A stretch of DNA of 64,000 nt, from contig NZ_JACJTR010000024.1 of the NCBI RefSeq assembly GCF_014698795.1, positions 1 to 64,000 on the forward strand, read 5' to 3'. A program made the position numbers and the translations under genes. The notes under the pieces were generated by a model that worked only from the letters and a program-made list of their open reading frames with translations, did not search any database and was not told the DNA's origin. This document shows, piece after piece, positions 10,068 to 18,408 of the stretch. How positions within the stretch are numbered: position 1 is the first letter of the stretch; each line of letters starts with the position of its first letter. The DNA comes from Nostoc sp. FACHB-892 (GTDB lineage Bacteria > Cyanobacteriota > Cyanobacteriia > Cyanobacteriales > Nostocaceae).

Positions 10068-10142
10068 CTTTACAAAGTCAAGTTAAGCACTTATGATTCT
10101 TACTAAAGGTTTTTCTTTATAAAGTCGCAACTTCTGAAGTTG
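10068..10142. promoter_or_regulatory. Divergent operator region of the SufR-like gene
   Basis: Two copies of a 10-bp near-palindrome, CTTTACAAAG (10068-10077) and CTTTATAAAG (10115-10124), lie between the divergent genes. CAACTTCTGAAGTTG (10128-10142) is a perfect inverted repeat around one base, ending 8 bases before the SDR ATG. Synechocystis SufR is known to bind CAAC-N6-GTTG; this one is CAAC-N7-GTTG. Position and symmetry make it a credible operator, but binding is inferred. Confidence 0.55.
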
Positions 10143-10150
10143 GTGCAGTA

Positions 10151-10873
10151 ATGGCAAATATTGTGATCTTTGGAGCTAGTCGCGGCGTTGGCTTAGGCTT
10201 CAGCGTTGGGTTGCCAGATGCAGGCGATACTGTGTTTCTCATTTCCAGAACTCGCCCTCCTAGCCTTGATCGCGCCGATCAAGTGTCTAAAGTTTGGATT
10301 TGGGCAGACTTGTCGGTTCCTCAAACTGCTGCGATCAAGGTGGCTGAGGCAATTGGCGATCGCGCGGTTGACTTTCTGTTCTACAACGCCGGGATTTGGG
10401 AGAAGAATGCGTTTGAGCCAACCTATTCCTTTGAACAATCCACTCTAGAGGAGATGGAACAAATTATCCAAGTGAATCTGCTGGCTGCGATTCTCTGTAC
10501 TCATCGGTTGTTGCCAAATCTTAAACGTTCAAGCAATCCCCGTGTTGTCTATATGAGTTCGCTTTCGGGTTTAGATAACTCTGGCGCACCGGAAGTGGCG
10601 AATACCGCATCTAAATTTGGTCTGCGGGGTGTGGTTCATGCCCTGCGGGAATGTTTACGAGAGCATCGTATTCCAGTGACTTCGCTCAACCCAGGTAGTA
10701 TTGCGGCAGAAATCGCCTATGAAGCTGGGGCAGAGGCAGCAATCCAAACCTACGACAGCAGGCAAATTCCAATGCAGGATTTGGTTCTCTTAATGCGCTG
10801 TTTGCGTCAACTATCGCGCGTCTCCTGTGTGAAAGAGATTGATATTCCGGCGATGTCCGATCGCTATGCCTGA
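10151..10873 (+). CDS. Short-chain dehydrogenase/reductase-like protein
   Basis: A Rossmann-fold SDR of 240 residues: cofactor loop GASRGVGLG at residues 8-16, NAG at the end of strand 4, the serine-bearing YMSSLSG, and PGSI after the active-site helix. The usual catalytic YxxxK reads NTASK, so the tyrosine is replaced by asparagine. The protein may therefore be a binding or regulatory SDR rather than an active oxidoreductase, or use altered chemistry. It is the first gene of a plus-strand cluster with RidA, cupin and AraC genes, divergent from the SufR-like regulator and directly behind its candidate operator. Confidence 0.85.
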   Translation: MANIVIFGASRGVGLGFSVGLPDAGDTVFLISRTRPPSLDRADQVSKVWIWADLSVPQTAAIKVAEAIGDRAVDFLFYNAGIWEKNAFEPTYSFEQSTLEEMEQIIQVNLLAAILCTHRLLPNLKRSSNPRVVYMSSLSGLDNSGAPEVANTASKFGLRGVVHALRECLREHRIPVTSLNPGSIAAEIAYEAGAEAAIQTYDSRQIPMQDLVLLMRCLRQLSRVSCVKEIDIPAMSDRYA

Positions 10874-10943
10874 GCAATTATGTCTCCACTGGGTTGATCT
10901 CTGCACTGGCAACTTTCAACAAAATTGATTTAAGAGTCAAATC

Positions 10944-11360
10944 ATGGTTCAACAAATTCAGCACCTCAATCCCCCTGGATTCTTCAATCCATCTGATTAC
11001 GGTTTCACCCATGTTGTAACGGTTCCCGCTAACACCACTCTTGTCTATATCGCAGGTCAATTGGGCATGGATGAGACGGGCAATCTGGTTGCGGCTGACT
11101 TTGCAACTCAGTTGAAACAGGCATTTGCTAACCTTCGTGCAGCATTAGCAGCGGTTGGGGCAACCCCAGAAGACGTTGTGAAAATTACAGTGCTCTCAGT
11201 TGATCACGATGCCGAAAAACAGCAATTGATCTCAGCCGCACGGAATGAGATGTGGTCGGGCGATCGCAAACCCACCAGTACTTTGATTCCTGTACCGAGA
11301 TTAGCAGTCGAGGGGCTATTGTTTGAAATAGACGCGGTTGCTGCAATTCCCAATTCTTAA
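10944..11360 (+). CDS. RidA/YjgF-family protein
   Basis: A 138-residue member of the RidA (YjgF/YER057c/UK114) family, small trimeric enamine/imine deaminases or related hydrolases. Family marks include the GQLGMDETGNLV segment, QLKQAFANLRAALAAVG and the final strand with a glutamate (LLFEIDAVAAIP). The catalytic arginine of canonical RidA (in the CRVxL-like strand) is not evident; the corresponding strand reads PTSTLIPVPRLA. It may therefore belong to one of the non-deaminase Rid subfamilies. It lies 70 bases after the SDR gene and 16 bases before the cupin start, consistent with one transcript. Confidence 0.85.
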   Translation: MVQQIQHLNPPGFFNPSDYGFTHVVTVPANTTLVYIAGQLGMDETGNLVAADFATQLKQAFANLRAALAAVGATPEDVVKITVLSVDHDAEKQQLISAARNEMWSGDRKPTSTLIPVPRLAVEGLLFEIDAVAAIPNS

Positions 11361-11376
11361 TCCAAAGGAGCTTCTG

Positions 11377-11829
11377 ATGTCGTTACCGATTGTTCTGCAA
11401 CCCGGTGAAGGAAAGTCCGTTAAACTCGGCACCAGTACCTGCACATTCAAAGTGACTGGGGAGAATACAAATGGACACTTTGGCTTGTTTGAATTTGTTA
11501 TGGAACCAGGAACGAAAGGAGCCAGTCCACACATCCACAAGCAATTAACCGAGATATTCTATGTGGTGGAGGGAGAAGTGGAGTTGCTGTTGGATCGGCA
11601 AACAATTATGGCTGCACCGGGCGCAATGATGCTCGTGCCAGAAAATACGCCACATGGGTTCTCTAATCCTGGAACAGTGAGATCGACTTTACTGATCCTC
11701 TTTTGTCCTGCCGACTCACGGGAGCAGTACTTTGAGGGGTTAGCCCGGTTAACCGAAAACGGGCGGCAACCCAGCCAAACTGAGCTACTACATCTGATGC
11801 AGCAATTTGATCAGTATCCAGTTCCATAA
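11377..11829 (+). CDS. Cupin-domain protein
   Basis: A single-domain cupin of 150 residues. The first motif is seen as SPHIHKQLTEIFYVVEGEVE (metal-ligand histidines and glutamate) and the second as PENTPHGFSNPG. Such proteins bind a metal ion and act as small dioxygenases, isomerases or sensors; the substrate is not deducible. I set the start at the ATG at 11377, preceded by AAGGAG seven bases upstream. It sits between the RidA and AraC-type genes, with 13 bases to the AraC ATG, and is clearly part of the same operon. Confidence 0.85.
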   Translation: MSLPIVLQPGEGKSVKLGTSTCTFKVTGENTNGHFGLFEFVMEPGTKGASPHIHKQLTEIFYVVEGEVELLLDRQTIMAAPGAMMLVPENTPHGFSNPGTVRSTLLILFCPADSREQYFEGLARLTENGRQPSQTELLHLMQQFDQYPVP

Positions 11830-11842
11830 AAGGAGTCAAGCA

Positions 11843-12742
11843 ATGGTAGCTTCAGATATCTTAGTTGTTGACTTTGTTCAGCAGGATGATGTGCTGAAGC
11901 TTTACCCGGAAGCACCATTAGTCTCCAGTGACAAAGCAGGATGGGACGGCATCCAACTGCAATATCATCGCCATCCACCGCATCAGTTGGCAGAAAATTA
12001 TTCCAGCCAACATCGCATTATCATTCACGATCGCAGTCCATCGCCACCAATGGTTGAAGAGATGATCGAGCATCGCTTTCAAAAGCGGCAATTTGGACAT
12101 GGCGATGTGACGGTTGTGCCAGCTGATGTCCTCAATTCGGCTTATTGGAACACTGAATACGAATTTATTACTCTCAGTTTTGAGGCGAAGACGTTTGCAC
12201 ATCATACCTTCGATCTGACGACTGCTACTGATGTCGAGCTTGTCCCCAGTTTCAGCAAACCTGACCCCTTGATTTACAGTCTTGGCTTCGCGCTCAAGTC
12301 AGAGCTTGAGTCTAGCGGAGTTGGCAGTCGTCTCTATATTAATTCGCTAACGGCTGCTCTGATGACTCATTTATTGCGGCACTACTCAGCCCAAAGATCC
12401 ATCTCTAGACCTCAGAGTGGTTTAGCCAAAAGACAATTGCAGCAGGTGATTGATTTCATTCATCAGCACCTTGAGCAGGACTTAGCGCTTGCCGAACTGG
12501 CAGCCATTGTGCAAATGAGTCCGAGTTATTTTTCAATGTTATTCAAACATTCGACCGGATTAGCACCACATCAGTATGTGATTCAGTGCAGAGTTGATCG
12601 CGCCAAGCAGTTACTGCGACAAAGTAATTTGACGATCGCAGAAGTTGCTTACAGTCTTGGCTTCACCCATCAAAGCCACCTCAGCCGCCACTTCAAACGA
12701 TTGGTGGGCGTAAGTCCCAAAGCATTTCTCAAAAGTCAGTAA
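11843..12742 (+). CDS. AraC-family transcription activator
   Basis: The last 100 residues are a standard AraC/XylS DNA-binding domain with two helix-turn-helix units (LAELAAIVQMSPSYFSMLFK and the second in TIAEVAYSLGFTHQSHLSRH), ending in VGVSPKAFLKSQ. The N-terminal 190 residues form a variable sensory domain with no recognised ligand. The ATG at 11843 follows AAAGGAG, which fixes the start. Located at the end of the SDR-RidA-cupin run, it probably controls this cluster or the MFS/azoreductase pair just downstream. Confidence 0.88.
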   Translation: MVASDILVVDFVQQDDVLKLYPEAPLVSSDKAGWDGIQLQYHRHPPHQLAENYSSQHRIIIHDRSPSPPMVEEMIEHRFQKRQFGHGDVTVVPADVLNSAYWNTEYEFITLSFEAKTFAHHTFDLTTATDVELVPSFSKPDPLIYSLGFALKSELESSGVGSRLYINSLTAALMTHLLRHYSAQRSISRPQSGLAKRQLQQVIDFIHQHLEQDLALAELAAIVQMSPSYFSMLFKHSTGLAPHQYVIQCRVDRAKQLLRQSNLTIAEVAYSLGFTHQSHLSRHFKRLVGVSPKAFLKSQ

Positions 12743-12788
12743 GAATGTGTCCAAAAACTCAAGAACGTGCAAGACGGCATTAAGACGG

Positions 12789-12827
12789 TTTTGTAAAGTT
12801 AGTTTATCAAGATTGTTCTTTATAAAG
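12789..12827 (+). promoter_or_regulatory. Operator-like palindromes before the MFS remnant
   Basis: CTTTATAAAG (12818-12827) is identical to the copy at 10115, and its context TTCTTTATAAAGT is also the same. TTTTGTAAAGT (12789-12799) is the inverted form of the copy at 10068. The pair lies about 100 bases upstream of the MFS/azoreductase genes, suggesting the same regulator acts on both transcripts. Confidence 0.45.
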
Positions 12828-12923
12828 TGCAGCTACACCGCCTGAAGTTTGCTGGAACTATCGCATATTTAATCCAAACCAAGGTTTTTTGACGGATACA
12901 ACTTGTCTTTCAGGAGTTTCACA

Positions 12924-13355
12924 ATGAAACGGCCCCAGTTCATTGCGGCAATAGCCATTTTCCTCATCACTCACGCAACGAATTTGCAAATTCCCCTATA
13001 TGGTACTTATGCAAAGATGGCAGGTTTTGGTAGTGGCATTTCGGCGATCGCATTGGCATGGTCTTTGGCAGGAATTGTCGGTGTAATTTTACCTACTCAG
13101 TTAGCAAGATATGGTCTACCGAACTGGGCAGGTTTGATGTTGTTCATCATTACGATCGCGGGGGTTATGTTTCAACCTTTTGCCCGTCGGCTAGAGGCAC
13201 GCCGATCACTTCAGATCGATGCTGTCCTGCTGGTAGCTGGCTATTTTAGCTTCATATATGGAGCGTGGCTCGGTCATTTAGGGCTGGTGCTGGCAGGAGT
13301 AGCGATCGCTGGAACGGCATGTAATTGTTCTTTTGACTCTACAAACAGGTTTTAA
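12924..13355 (+). pseudogene. MFS transporter remnant
   Basis: The reading frame begins like a 12-helix Major Facilitator protein: MKRPQF, a first membrane helix, then YGTYAKMAGFGSGISAIALA. After about two helices it jumps to later parts of such a transporter (GYFSFIYGAWLG, LVLAGVAIAGTA) and ends in an unrelated tail, CNCSFDSTNRF. At about 143 residues it is roughly a third of a functional transporter, so I read it as an internally deleted and frameshifted relic. The ATG at 12924 is preceded by CAGGAG. It lies 12 bases before the azoreductase gene; the intact upstream signals may now serve mainly that gene. Confidence 0.6.
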
Positions 13356-13367
13356 GAGGATTAATCC

Positions 13368-13991
13368 ATGAAACTTTTGCACCTTGATTCTAGCCCACGC
13401 GGCGAGCGCTCTATCTCACGCTCCTTAACCCAGCAATTTGTGACCTTGTGGAAACAAATGCATCCAGATGTTCCTGTCATCTATCGCGATTTAGGACGTT
13501 ATCCAGTACCCGTGATCGATGAAGCCTGGATTACTGCTGCGTTTTGCCCCCCGGCTCAACTCACTCCAGCATTAGAATCTGCCTTGATGATTTCCGATGA
13601 ATTGATTGCTGAACTGCTGGCGGCAAACCTCTATATCTTTGGCATTCCTATGTACAACTACAGTGTACCTGCCAGTTTCAAAGCATACATCGATCAGATT
13701 GTGAGAGTCAGACGGACGTTTGTGGTGGGTGCTAATGGTTACGAAGGACTGTTGAACGATAAAAAAGCGCTGGTAATTACAACACGAGGCGGAAGTTATG
13801 CAGGCGAACCACTCGATTTTCAAGAGCCTTACTTGCGGGCAGTGTTTGACTTTATTGGTGTAGCTGATGTCACGTTTATCCATGCCGAAAATCTAGCAAT
13901 GGGGGTTGACGAACGAAAAAGAGCGATCGCAACTGCTCATGAAGCCATCCAACAAGTTGTAGAAACCTGGCAATCTACTACCTGCATCTGA
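13368..13991 (+). CDS. azoR: FMN-dependent NADH-azoreductase
   Basis: A 207-residue flavodoxin-like quinone/azo reductase of the AzoR family: two-electron reduction of quinones or azo bonds using NAD(P)H, with FMN bound as a homodimer. The FMN phosphate loop is SSPRGERSISRSL (residues 8-20), followed by the second FMN region IPMYNYSVPASFKAYID and the TTRGGSY segment. An AGAGGA site precedes the ATG. It is last in a cluster of redox and reactive-intermediate genes downstream of a SufR-like regulator, consistent with quinone or oxidative-stress defence. Confidence 0.9.
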   Translation: MKLLHLDSSPRGERSISRSLTQQFVTLWKQMHPDVPVIYRDLGRYPVPVIDEAWITAAFCPPAQLTPALESALMISDELIAELLAANLYIFGIPMYNYSVPASFKAYIDQIVRVRRTFVVGANGYEGLLNDKKALVITTRGGSYAGEPLDFQEPYLRAVFDFIGVADVTFIHAENLAMGVDERKRAIATAHEAIQQVVETWQSTTCI

Positions 13992-14166
13992 ATCGAGCGA
14001 CTAAGTTCTGTATTGCCTGTAATGTCTTGCTCTCTATCTTTTCAATGATTATGAATCGCAACATCATTTAGCTAATGCCGCCGGGATATTTTGTGTTGCT
14101 CGTTGCTTTTAGCAGCACTCACGCTTGGACGTAAACGCTAATCCTTCTAAAATCTACTGCTGAAGT

Positions 14167-15807
14167 ATGCAAAATTATTGGTTTGCAAATTTCCATATAA
14201 TGGGTTGTTTGAGTCTTTTGAGCTTCGTCATCCTAAATCATGCAACTCCTACCTTAGCCGAGACTGTTGAGGAAAAACTTTCTCCTGTTACTCCAACTTC
14301 AATTACCCAGCTAATTCCTGAAAGTATTCCCCAAAAATCAGGCGCAATGCTACAAGGACAAGTGACTTCAGTAAATCAATTAGATGATGTTCAACCTACA
14401 CATTGGGCATTTCAGATGCTTCAATCTTTGATCGCTCGATATCACATTCTTACAAGCTATCCAGACCAAACTTTTCGGGGCGAGCAAGCAATGACTCGTT
14501 ACGAATTTGCAGTAGCATTGAACGTAACACTTAAACAAATCAGCGAACAAATTGCTCAAGGAACTGGTTCACGAATATCTCGTGATGATTTAGAGACATT
14601 ACAACAACTTCAAGAAGAGTTTTCTGGTGAACTAAACACATTACAAGAACGTGTACATGGATTGGCAGCCCGAACTGCTGAGTTGGAAGCTAACAAGTTC
14701 TCGACAACCACCACATTGTCAGGAATAGTTGTGTTTGGAGTCACTGGGGGAGACTATAGTGGCGATCACATTGTTGATGTCACAGGTAGAGAAATTGCGA
14801 CAATAGATCCAAATCCTACATTCCTTTACCGAGCTACCCTAGACTTGACTACAAGTTTTAATGGAACAGATGCACTAGAACTCTGGCTAGAAATTGGCAG
14901 CAATGGGGCAGACGACAATGCAGCAGGATTATTAGAACCCAGTCTTGGCAGCGTTTTAGACTATTCAGCCAAACCGCCCGTTGAAGAGTTTGGCGTGTCC
15001 CGTCTGAATTATACCTTTTCTCCATCCGAGGATTTAACGCTTTCCCTGGGTCCAGTCATCAGTCTGACTGACTATGTAGACATCAACCGCTATGCAAATG
15101 TCAGTTTTCTAGACTTCTCTACGCAAGCATTGGTAAATAACTATATTCTTTTTCCAGTTCAAGGGCTAGGAGCGGGTGCTGCTGTCAGGTGGAATCCAAA
15201 TGAAGGCGCATTTACGGTGCGAGCTGCTTATGTGGCGGCATCTGCCAGTCGCTCCAGAATAGAGAGTTCTTCTCCAGTTCCTGGTATTTTCCCACTGGGA
15301 TACATTCTTTATCCCAACGGACGAGGAGAAGGAGGGCTGTTTGGCGATCCTTATCAAGGAATCATTGAGTTAGAATACGCTCCTTCTAGAATGTTTGCGC
15401 TACGCTTGCAATATACGGGCGGTAGTATTTTAGGAGGGAAGTTTGATGTCTTTGGAGCAAACTTGGAATTGACCCTTTCAGACCGTTTTGCTGTTTTTGG
15501 ACGCTACGGTTACGGTAGCTACGCTGATACTGCCTTTGGTGATTTAAAGCCTAGCTATTGGATGGGGGGTGTCGCTTTTCCTGATCTATTCGTTGAAAAT
15601 GCTCTGGCAGGCATAGCTGTAGGTCAGCCGTTTATCACAAGTGAAATAGGAGATTTGACGCAAACGAATTTCGAGGCTTTCTACAATTTTCCAATTAATG
15701 ACAATATCCGTGTCACACCTGTATTTCAAGTGATTACAAATCCAGCTAATCAAAGCGTCAATAGCACAATCCTGACAGGTACACTCCGCACCGTCTTCTC
15801 CTTCTAA
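14167..15807 (+). CDS. SLH-domain iron-uptake porin
   Basis: An outer-membrane porin of the cyanobacterial SLH-OprB / iron-uptake type, 546 residues. An N-terminal signal-like hydrophobic stretch is followed by an S-layer homology domain (about residues 77-125: THWAFQMLQSLIARYHILTS and MTRYEFAVALN). A coiled coil (about 135-175, LQQLQEEFSGELNTLQERV) precedes a beta-barrel with alternating aromatic strands that ends in the terminal phenylalanine typical of outer-membrane proteins (LRTVFSF). The SLH domain anchors to pyruvylated secondary wall polymer on peptidoglycan. It is monocistronic, with spacers on both sides. Confidence 0.88.
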   Translation: MQNYWFANFHIMGCLSLLSFVILNHATPTLAETVEEKLSPVTPTSITQLIPESIPQKSGAMLQGQVTSVNQLDDVQPTHWAFQMLQSLIARYHILTSYPDQTFRGEQAMTRYEFAVALNVTLKQISEQIAQGTGSRISRDDLETLQQLQEEFSGELNTLQERVHGLAARTAELEANKFSTTTTLSGIVVFGVTGGDYSGDHIVDVTGREIATIDPNPTFLYRATLDLTTSFNGTDALELWLEIGSNGADDNAAGLLEPSLGSVLDYSAKPPVEEFGVSRLNYTFSPSEDLTLSLGPVISLTDYVDINRYANVSFLDFSTQALVNNYILFPVQGLGAGAAVRWNPNEGAFTVRAAYVAASASRSRIESSSPVPGIFPLGYILYPNGRGEGGLFGDPYQGIIELEYAPSRMFALRLQYTGGSILGGKFDVFGANLELTLSDRFAVFGRYGYGSYADTAFGDLKPSYWMGGVAFPDLFVENALAGIAVGQPFITSEIGDLTQTNFEAFYNFPINDNIRVTPVFQVITNPANQSVNSTILTGTLRTVFSF

Positions 15808-15980
15808 CAAACCTCTATTTAGCGAAGAAACAAGTTTCTTCGTAGCGCGAGTATTACCAATTAGCAATTGTTTAGACAACTCTCTTATATCTATTCTGGT
15901 GGCTTTTCACCTGGGTGTAGGCAAGGGCGCTCGCAACGAGAGCAGCGCCAATCCGAAGAATTCTTATAGCAGTAACAATC

Positions 15981-16142
15981 TAGGCTGTTGACTCTGTACT
16001 CTTTAGCCCACAAGACTTCATGCAGAAATTGTGCTTTTTATTTTGGTGTAAGATGGCTGTTGCGGGCGCTTTCACACAAGCAAAAACCAGCACAAATAAT
16101 TTTTCGGTAATTCCCCAAAAAATAGCCAAAGTCAACAGCCTA
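15981..16142. mobile_element. MITE-like element with TA target duplication
   Basis: GGCTGTTGACTCTG (from 15983) and CAAAGTCAACAGCC (to 16140) form terminal inverted repeats with one mismatch, about 158 bases apart end to end. TA flanks both outer ends (15981-15982 and 16141-16142), with C and G outside, so the empty target would read CTAG. No reading frame lies inside. This fits a non-autonomous IS630/Tc1-type miniature element. The rest of the 15808-16252 spacer shows no gene. Confidence 0.55.
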
Positions 16143-16252
16143 GTGGTACGCCGCCTAACATTAATTCGAGTCTGGTAGCTAAACTCGCTCGCTAGTTATT
16201 AGACGCTGCATAAACCCGCTAAGAAGCAGAATTTAAGTCAGGAGAAAGTTAA

Positions 16253-17109
16253 GTGATTCGACTCGATAATCATGTAGCAATTATTACTGGAAGCGGGGAG
16301 GTTTGGGGGCAGCCTATGCCCGCCTGCTTGCGGAAAGAGGAGCGTGTGTCGTTGTGCATGACGCAGGCGTTAACAAAGATGGAACCGGATTCGATCCGAA
16401 CGTGGCGGCTGATGCTGCAAGCAGGATTCGAGAAGCGGGTGGAGTTGCATTTCCGAGCAACGTAATCCTTGATAGTAGAGATAACTGCCAAAGTCTAGTG
16501 GAAACTACGCTTTTGAAGTTTGGTCGTCTCGACATCTTGATCCACAATGCCGGATGGGTCACCTATCAGTCAGTGCAAGAACTAACGCCTGATTTTCTAC
16601 AGCGCGCCATCAGCATTAATTTAGAGGCACCAACATGGCTGGCTCAAGCCGTCTTTCCGATTATGAAACAGCAAAACTACGGACGGATTGTGCTTACAAC
16701 TTCGGATAGAGCTATCTATCAGCAATATGCACTCAGTGGTCTCGCCCCTTATGCTATGGGAAAAATGGCACAGATAGGTCTGATGAATGTGCTTGCGGTT
16801 GAAGGCAAAGAGCATGGAATTCTCGTGAATGCGATTTCGCCAGTTGCCAAAACGCGGATGTGGAACGTACAAGATAAGCCTCTTGATTTGCGACCCGAGC
16901 AAGTAGCCCCCGGAGTGTTATATCTAGCTTCTGGTGAATGCCGAGAGTCTGGATTTATATTAAGGGCAAGCAATGGTCAATTCAAAGCCGTGCGCTGGAT
17001 CGAGCGAGACAACGTGGACTATCCATTAAACCTTGCCGCTGTTGAAAGTTCTACTGCGGAGGATTTGGCTACTCGCTGGCAGGAGATTGCTACGGATGTT
17101 GCGTTTTAA
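16253..17109 (+). pseudogene. SDR oxidoreductase gene broken by a frameshift
   Basis: A GTG at 16253 with a good upstream AGGAG begins IRLDNHVAIITGSG, the start of an SDR cofactor loop. The natural continuation (GAAYARLLAERG) is in another frame from about 16303. Loss of one G near 16298 in a G-rich run explains it. The remainder is complete, with an NAGW motif, the catalytic YAMGK and a C-terminal extension of about 60 residues ending near 17109, as in SDRs related to multifunctional beta-oxidation-type dehydrogenases. Either the gene is inactivated or this is a base-calling error in a homopolymer. It lies just downstream of the MITE-like element. Confidence 0.7.
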
Positions 17110-17269
17110 AGATTGGGCTTATATTTCGAGATGGTCTTTTGGGAAACAATTGAGATTATTGGTGGCAGCGTAGGAGTCACGCAAAAATAACTTGAACACT
17201 TTTAATTGGAAAGTAAGGCTAACAGCTTATTTCAAATTAAATTTGTACAACTTATTTTTACATGATGGT

Positions 17270-18220
17270 TTAATCAAATAAATACTCTTGCATGGCGTTT
17301 TGTCGATGGCGGAGAATATTTATTGCCTTGACCTGGATTTGACGAATCCGCTCTCGGCTGAGGTTTAGCTGTTGGCCAATCTGAGCGAGATTGAAATGCT
17401 GATCATTTTCTAGCCCAAAACTTAAAGTCAACACTTGACGCTGTATAGGTGTCAATGGTTCTAAAAATTTAGCGACATCTTGCGATAGAAGTTCTTGGGT
17501 GAGCAGTTTTTCTGGTGAAGCCCCAACGTCTGCTAGAATTTCGCCCAATTCTGTCTCTTTCTCGTCTCCAACTTGTTTATTTAAAGAGATGGCTGTGCGA
17601 GAAGCGGTGAGATATTCTCGAAGTTTATCTGTGCTTATGTTTAATGCTGATGCAACTTCCTCAGCAGTGGCATGACGACCGAGTTTTTGAAAGCTTTCTC
17701 GCTGCACTTTTTTAATTTTATTAAGTATTTCAGTCAGGTGAACAGGTAATCTAATAGTGCGGGATTGTTCTGCAATTGCTCTGGTTATAGCTTGACTAAT
17801 CCACCAGTAGGCGTAAGTTGATAGCTTATAGCCCCGGTTGGGATCAAATTTTTCTATACCCCGTTGTAAACCGATCGCTCCTTCTTGGATCAAATCAAGA
17901 AATTCCAAATTGCGGTTCTGGTATTTCTTGGCAACAGATACTACCAATCGCAAGTTAGCTGTCACCATTTTCTGTTTAGCTCTTTGACCAAGGTGTAGCG
18001 CTGCTCGGATTTGTGTTTCAGTTTTTTCAACAGCGTTGGCTAATTCTGTCATTGTTGGTTCGCGGTCTAGCTGTTGAGTTAGTTCATTTTTAGATTGCTC
18101 AATGACAATCATTTCTTGTACAAGTCTTGCATAAGCGATTTCTTCCTCTGGCTTTAATAAAGGATACTGACCAATTTCTTGCAAATAGATGCGAACCATG
18201 TCGGAACTCAGGCTGGACAT
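17270..18220 (-). CDS. Group 2 sigma-70 family sigma factor
   Basis: A 316-residue RNA polymerase sigma subunit of the cyanobacterial non-essential SigB/C/D/E type. Visible parts are region 1.2 (MVRIYLQEIGQYPLL), regions 2.1-2.4 (LRLVVSVAKKYQNRNLEFLDLIQEG, then GYKLSTYAYWWISQAITRAI), region 3 (LTEILNKIKKVQRES) and region 4.2 (LSRERIRQIQVKAINILR). The start is taken at the ATG at 18220; an internal ATG seven codons later is possible. It lies downstream of recD2 on the same strand across a 188-base spacer. On a plasmid it may redirect host polymerase to plasmid or stress promoters. Confidence 0.92.
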   Translation of the reverse strand: MSSLSSDMVRIYLQEIGQYPLLKPEEEIAYARLVQEMIVIEQSKNELTQQLDREPTMTELANAVEKTETQIRAALHLGQRAKQKMVTANLRLVVSVAKKYQNRNLEFLDLIQEGAIGLQRGIEKFDPNRGYKLSTYAYWWISQAITRAIAEQSRTIRLPVHLTEILNKIKKVQRESFQKLGRHATAEEVASALNISTDKLREYLTASRTAISLNKQVGDEKETELGEILADVGASPEKLLTQELLSQDVAKFLEPLTPIQRQVLTLSFGLENDQHFNLAQIGQQLNLSRERIRQIQVKAINILRHRQNAMQEYLFD

Positions 18221-18246
18221 ACAAACTTTTCGACTTTTTTAAACCA

Positions 18247-18366
18247 GGGGATTTAAAAGTATAAATCAAATAGCTCATTAAAATTTTCTATTTTTAACCG
18301 AGTACCGTGGGTTTAAATCCCGCAGTTCAAAAAATAAGCAAGTTTTGGGTCGGGGTCTAAATCCCC
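18247..18366. repeat. Short GGG(G)-TTTA-CCC(C) hairpins in the sigma-gene leader
   Basis: GGGTTTAAATCCC (18309-18321), GGGGTCTAAATCCCC (18352-18366) and a related GGGGATTTAAAA (from 18247) lie in the recD2-sigma spacer. The T-loop-like look of GGTTTAAATCC is not part of a tRNA. Such small G/C-ended hairpins are dispersed in filamentous cyanobacterial spacers; they could also terminate recD2 transcripts. Confidence 0.4.
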
Positions 18367-18408
18367 ATCACAAAACTTAATTACGAATTATTTAATAGCC
18401 AAGGCATA

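Noticed and set aside
18305-18325. tRNA-like T-loop sequence (GGTTTAAATCC)
   Set aside because: No matching acceptor stem, D-arm or anticodon arm around it; it is one of several small symmetric repeats in the spacer.
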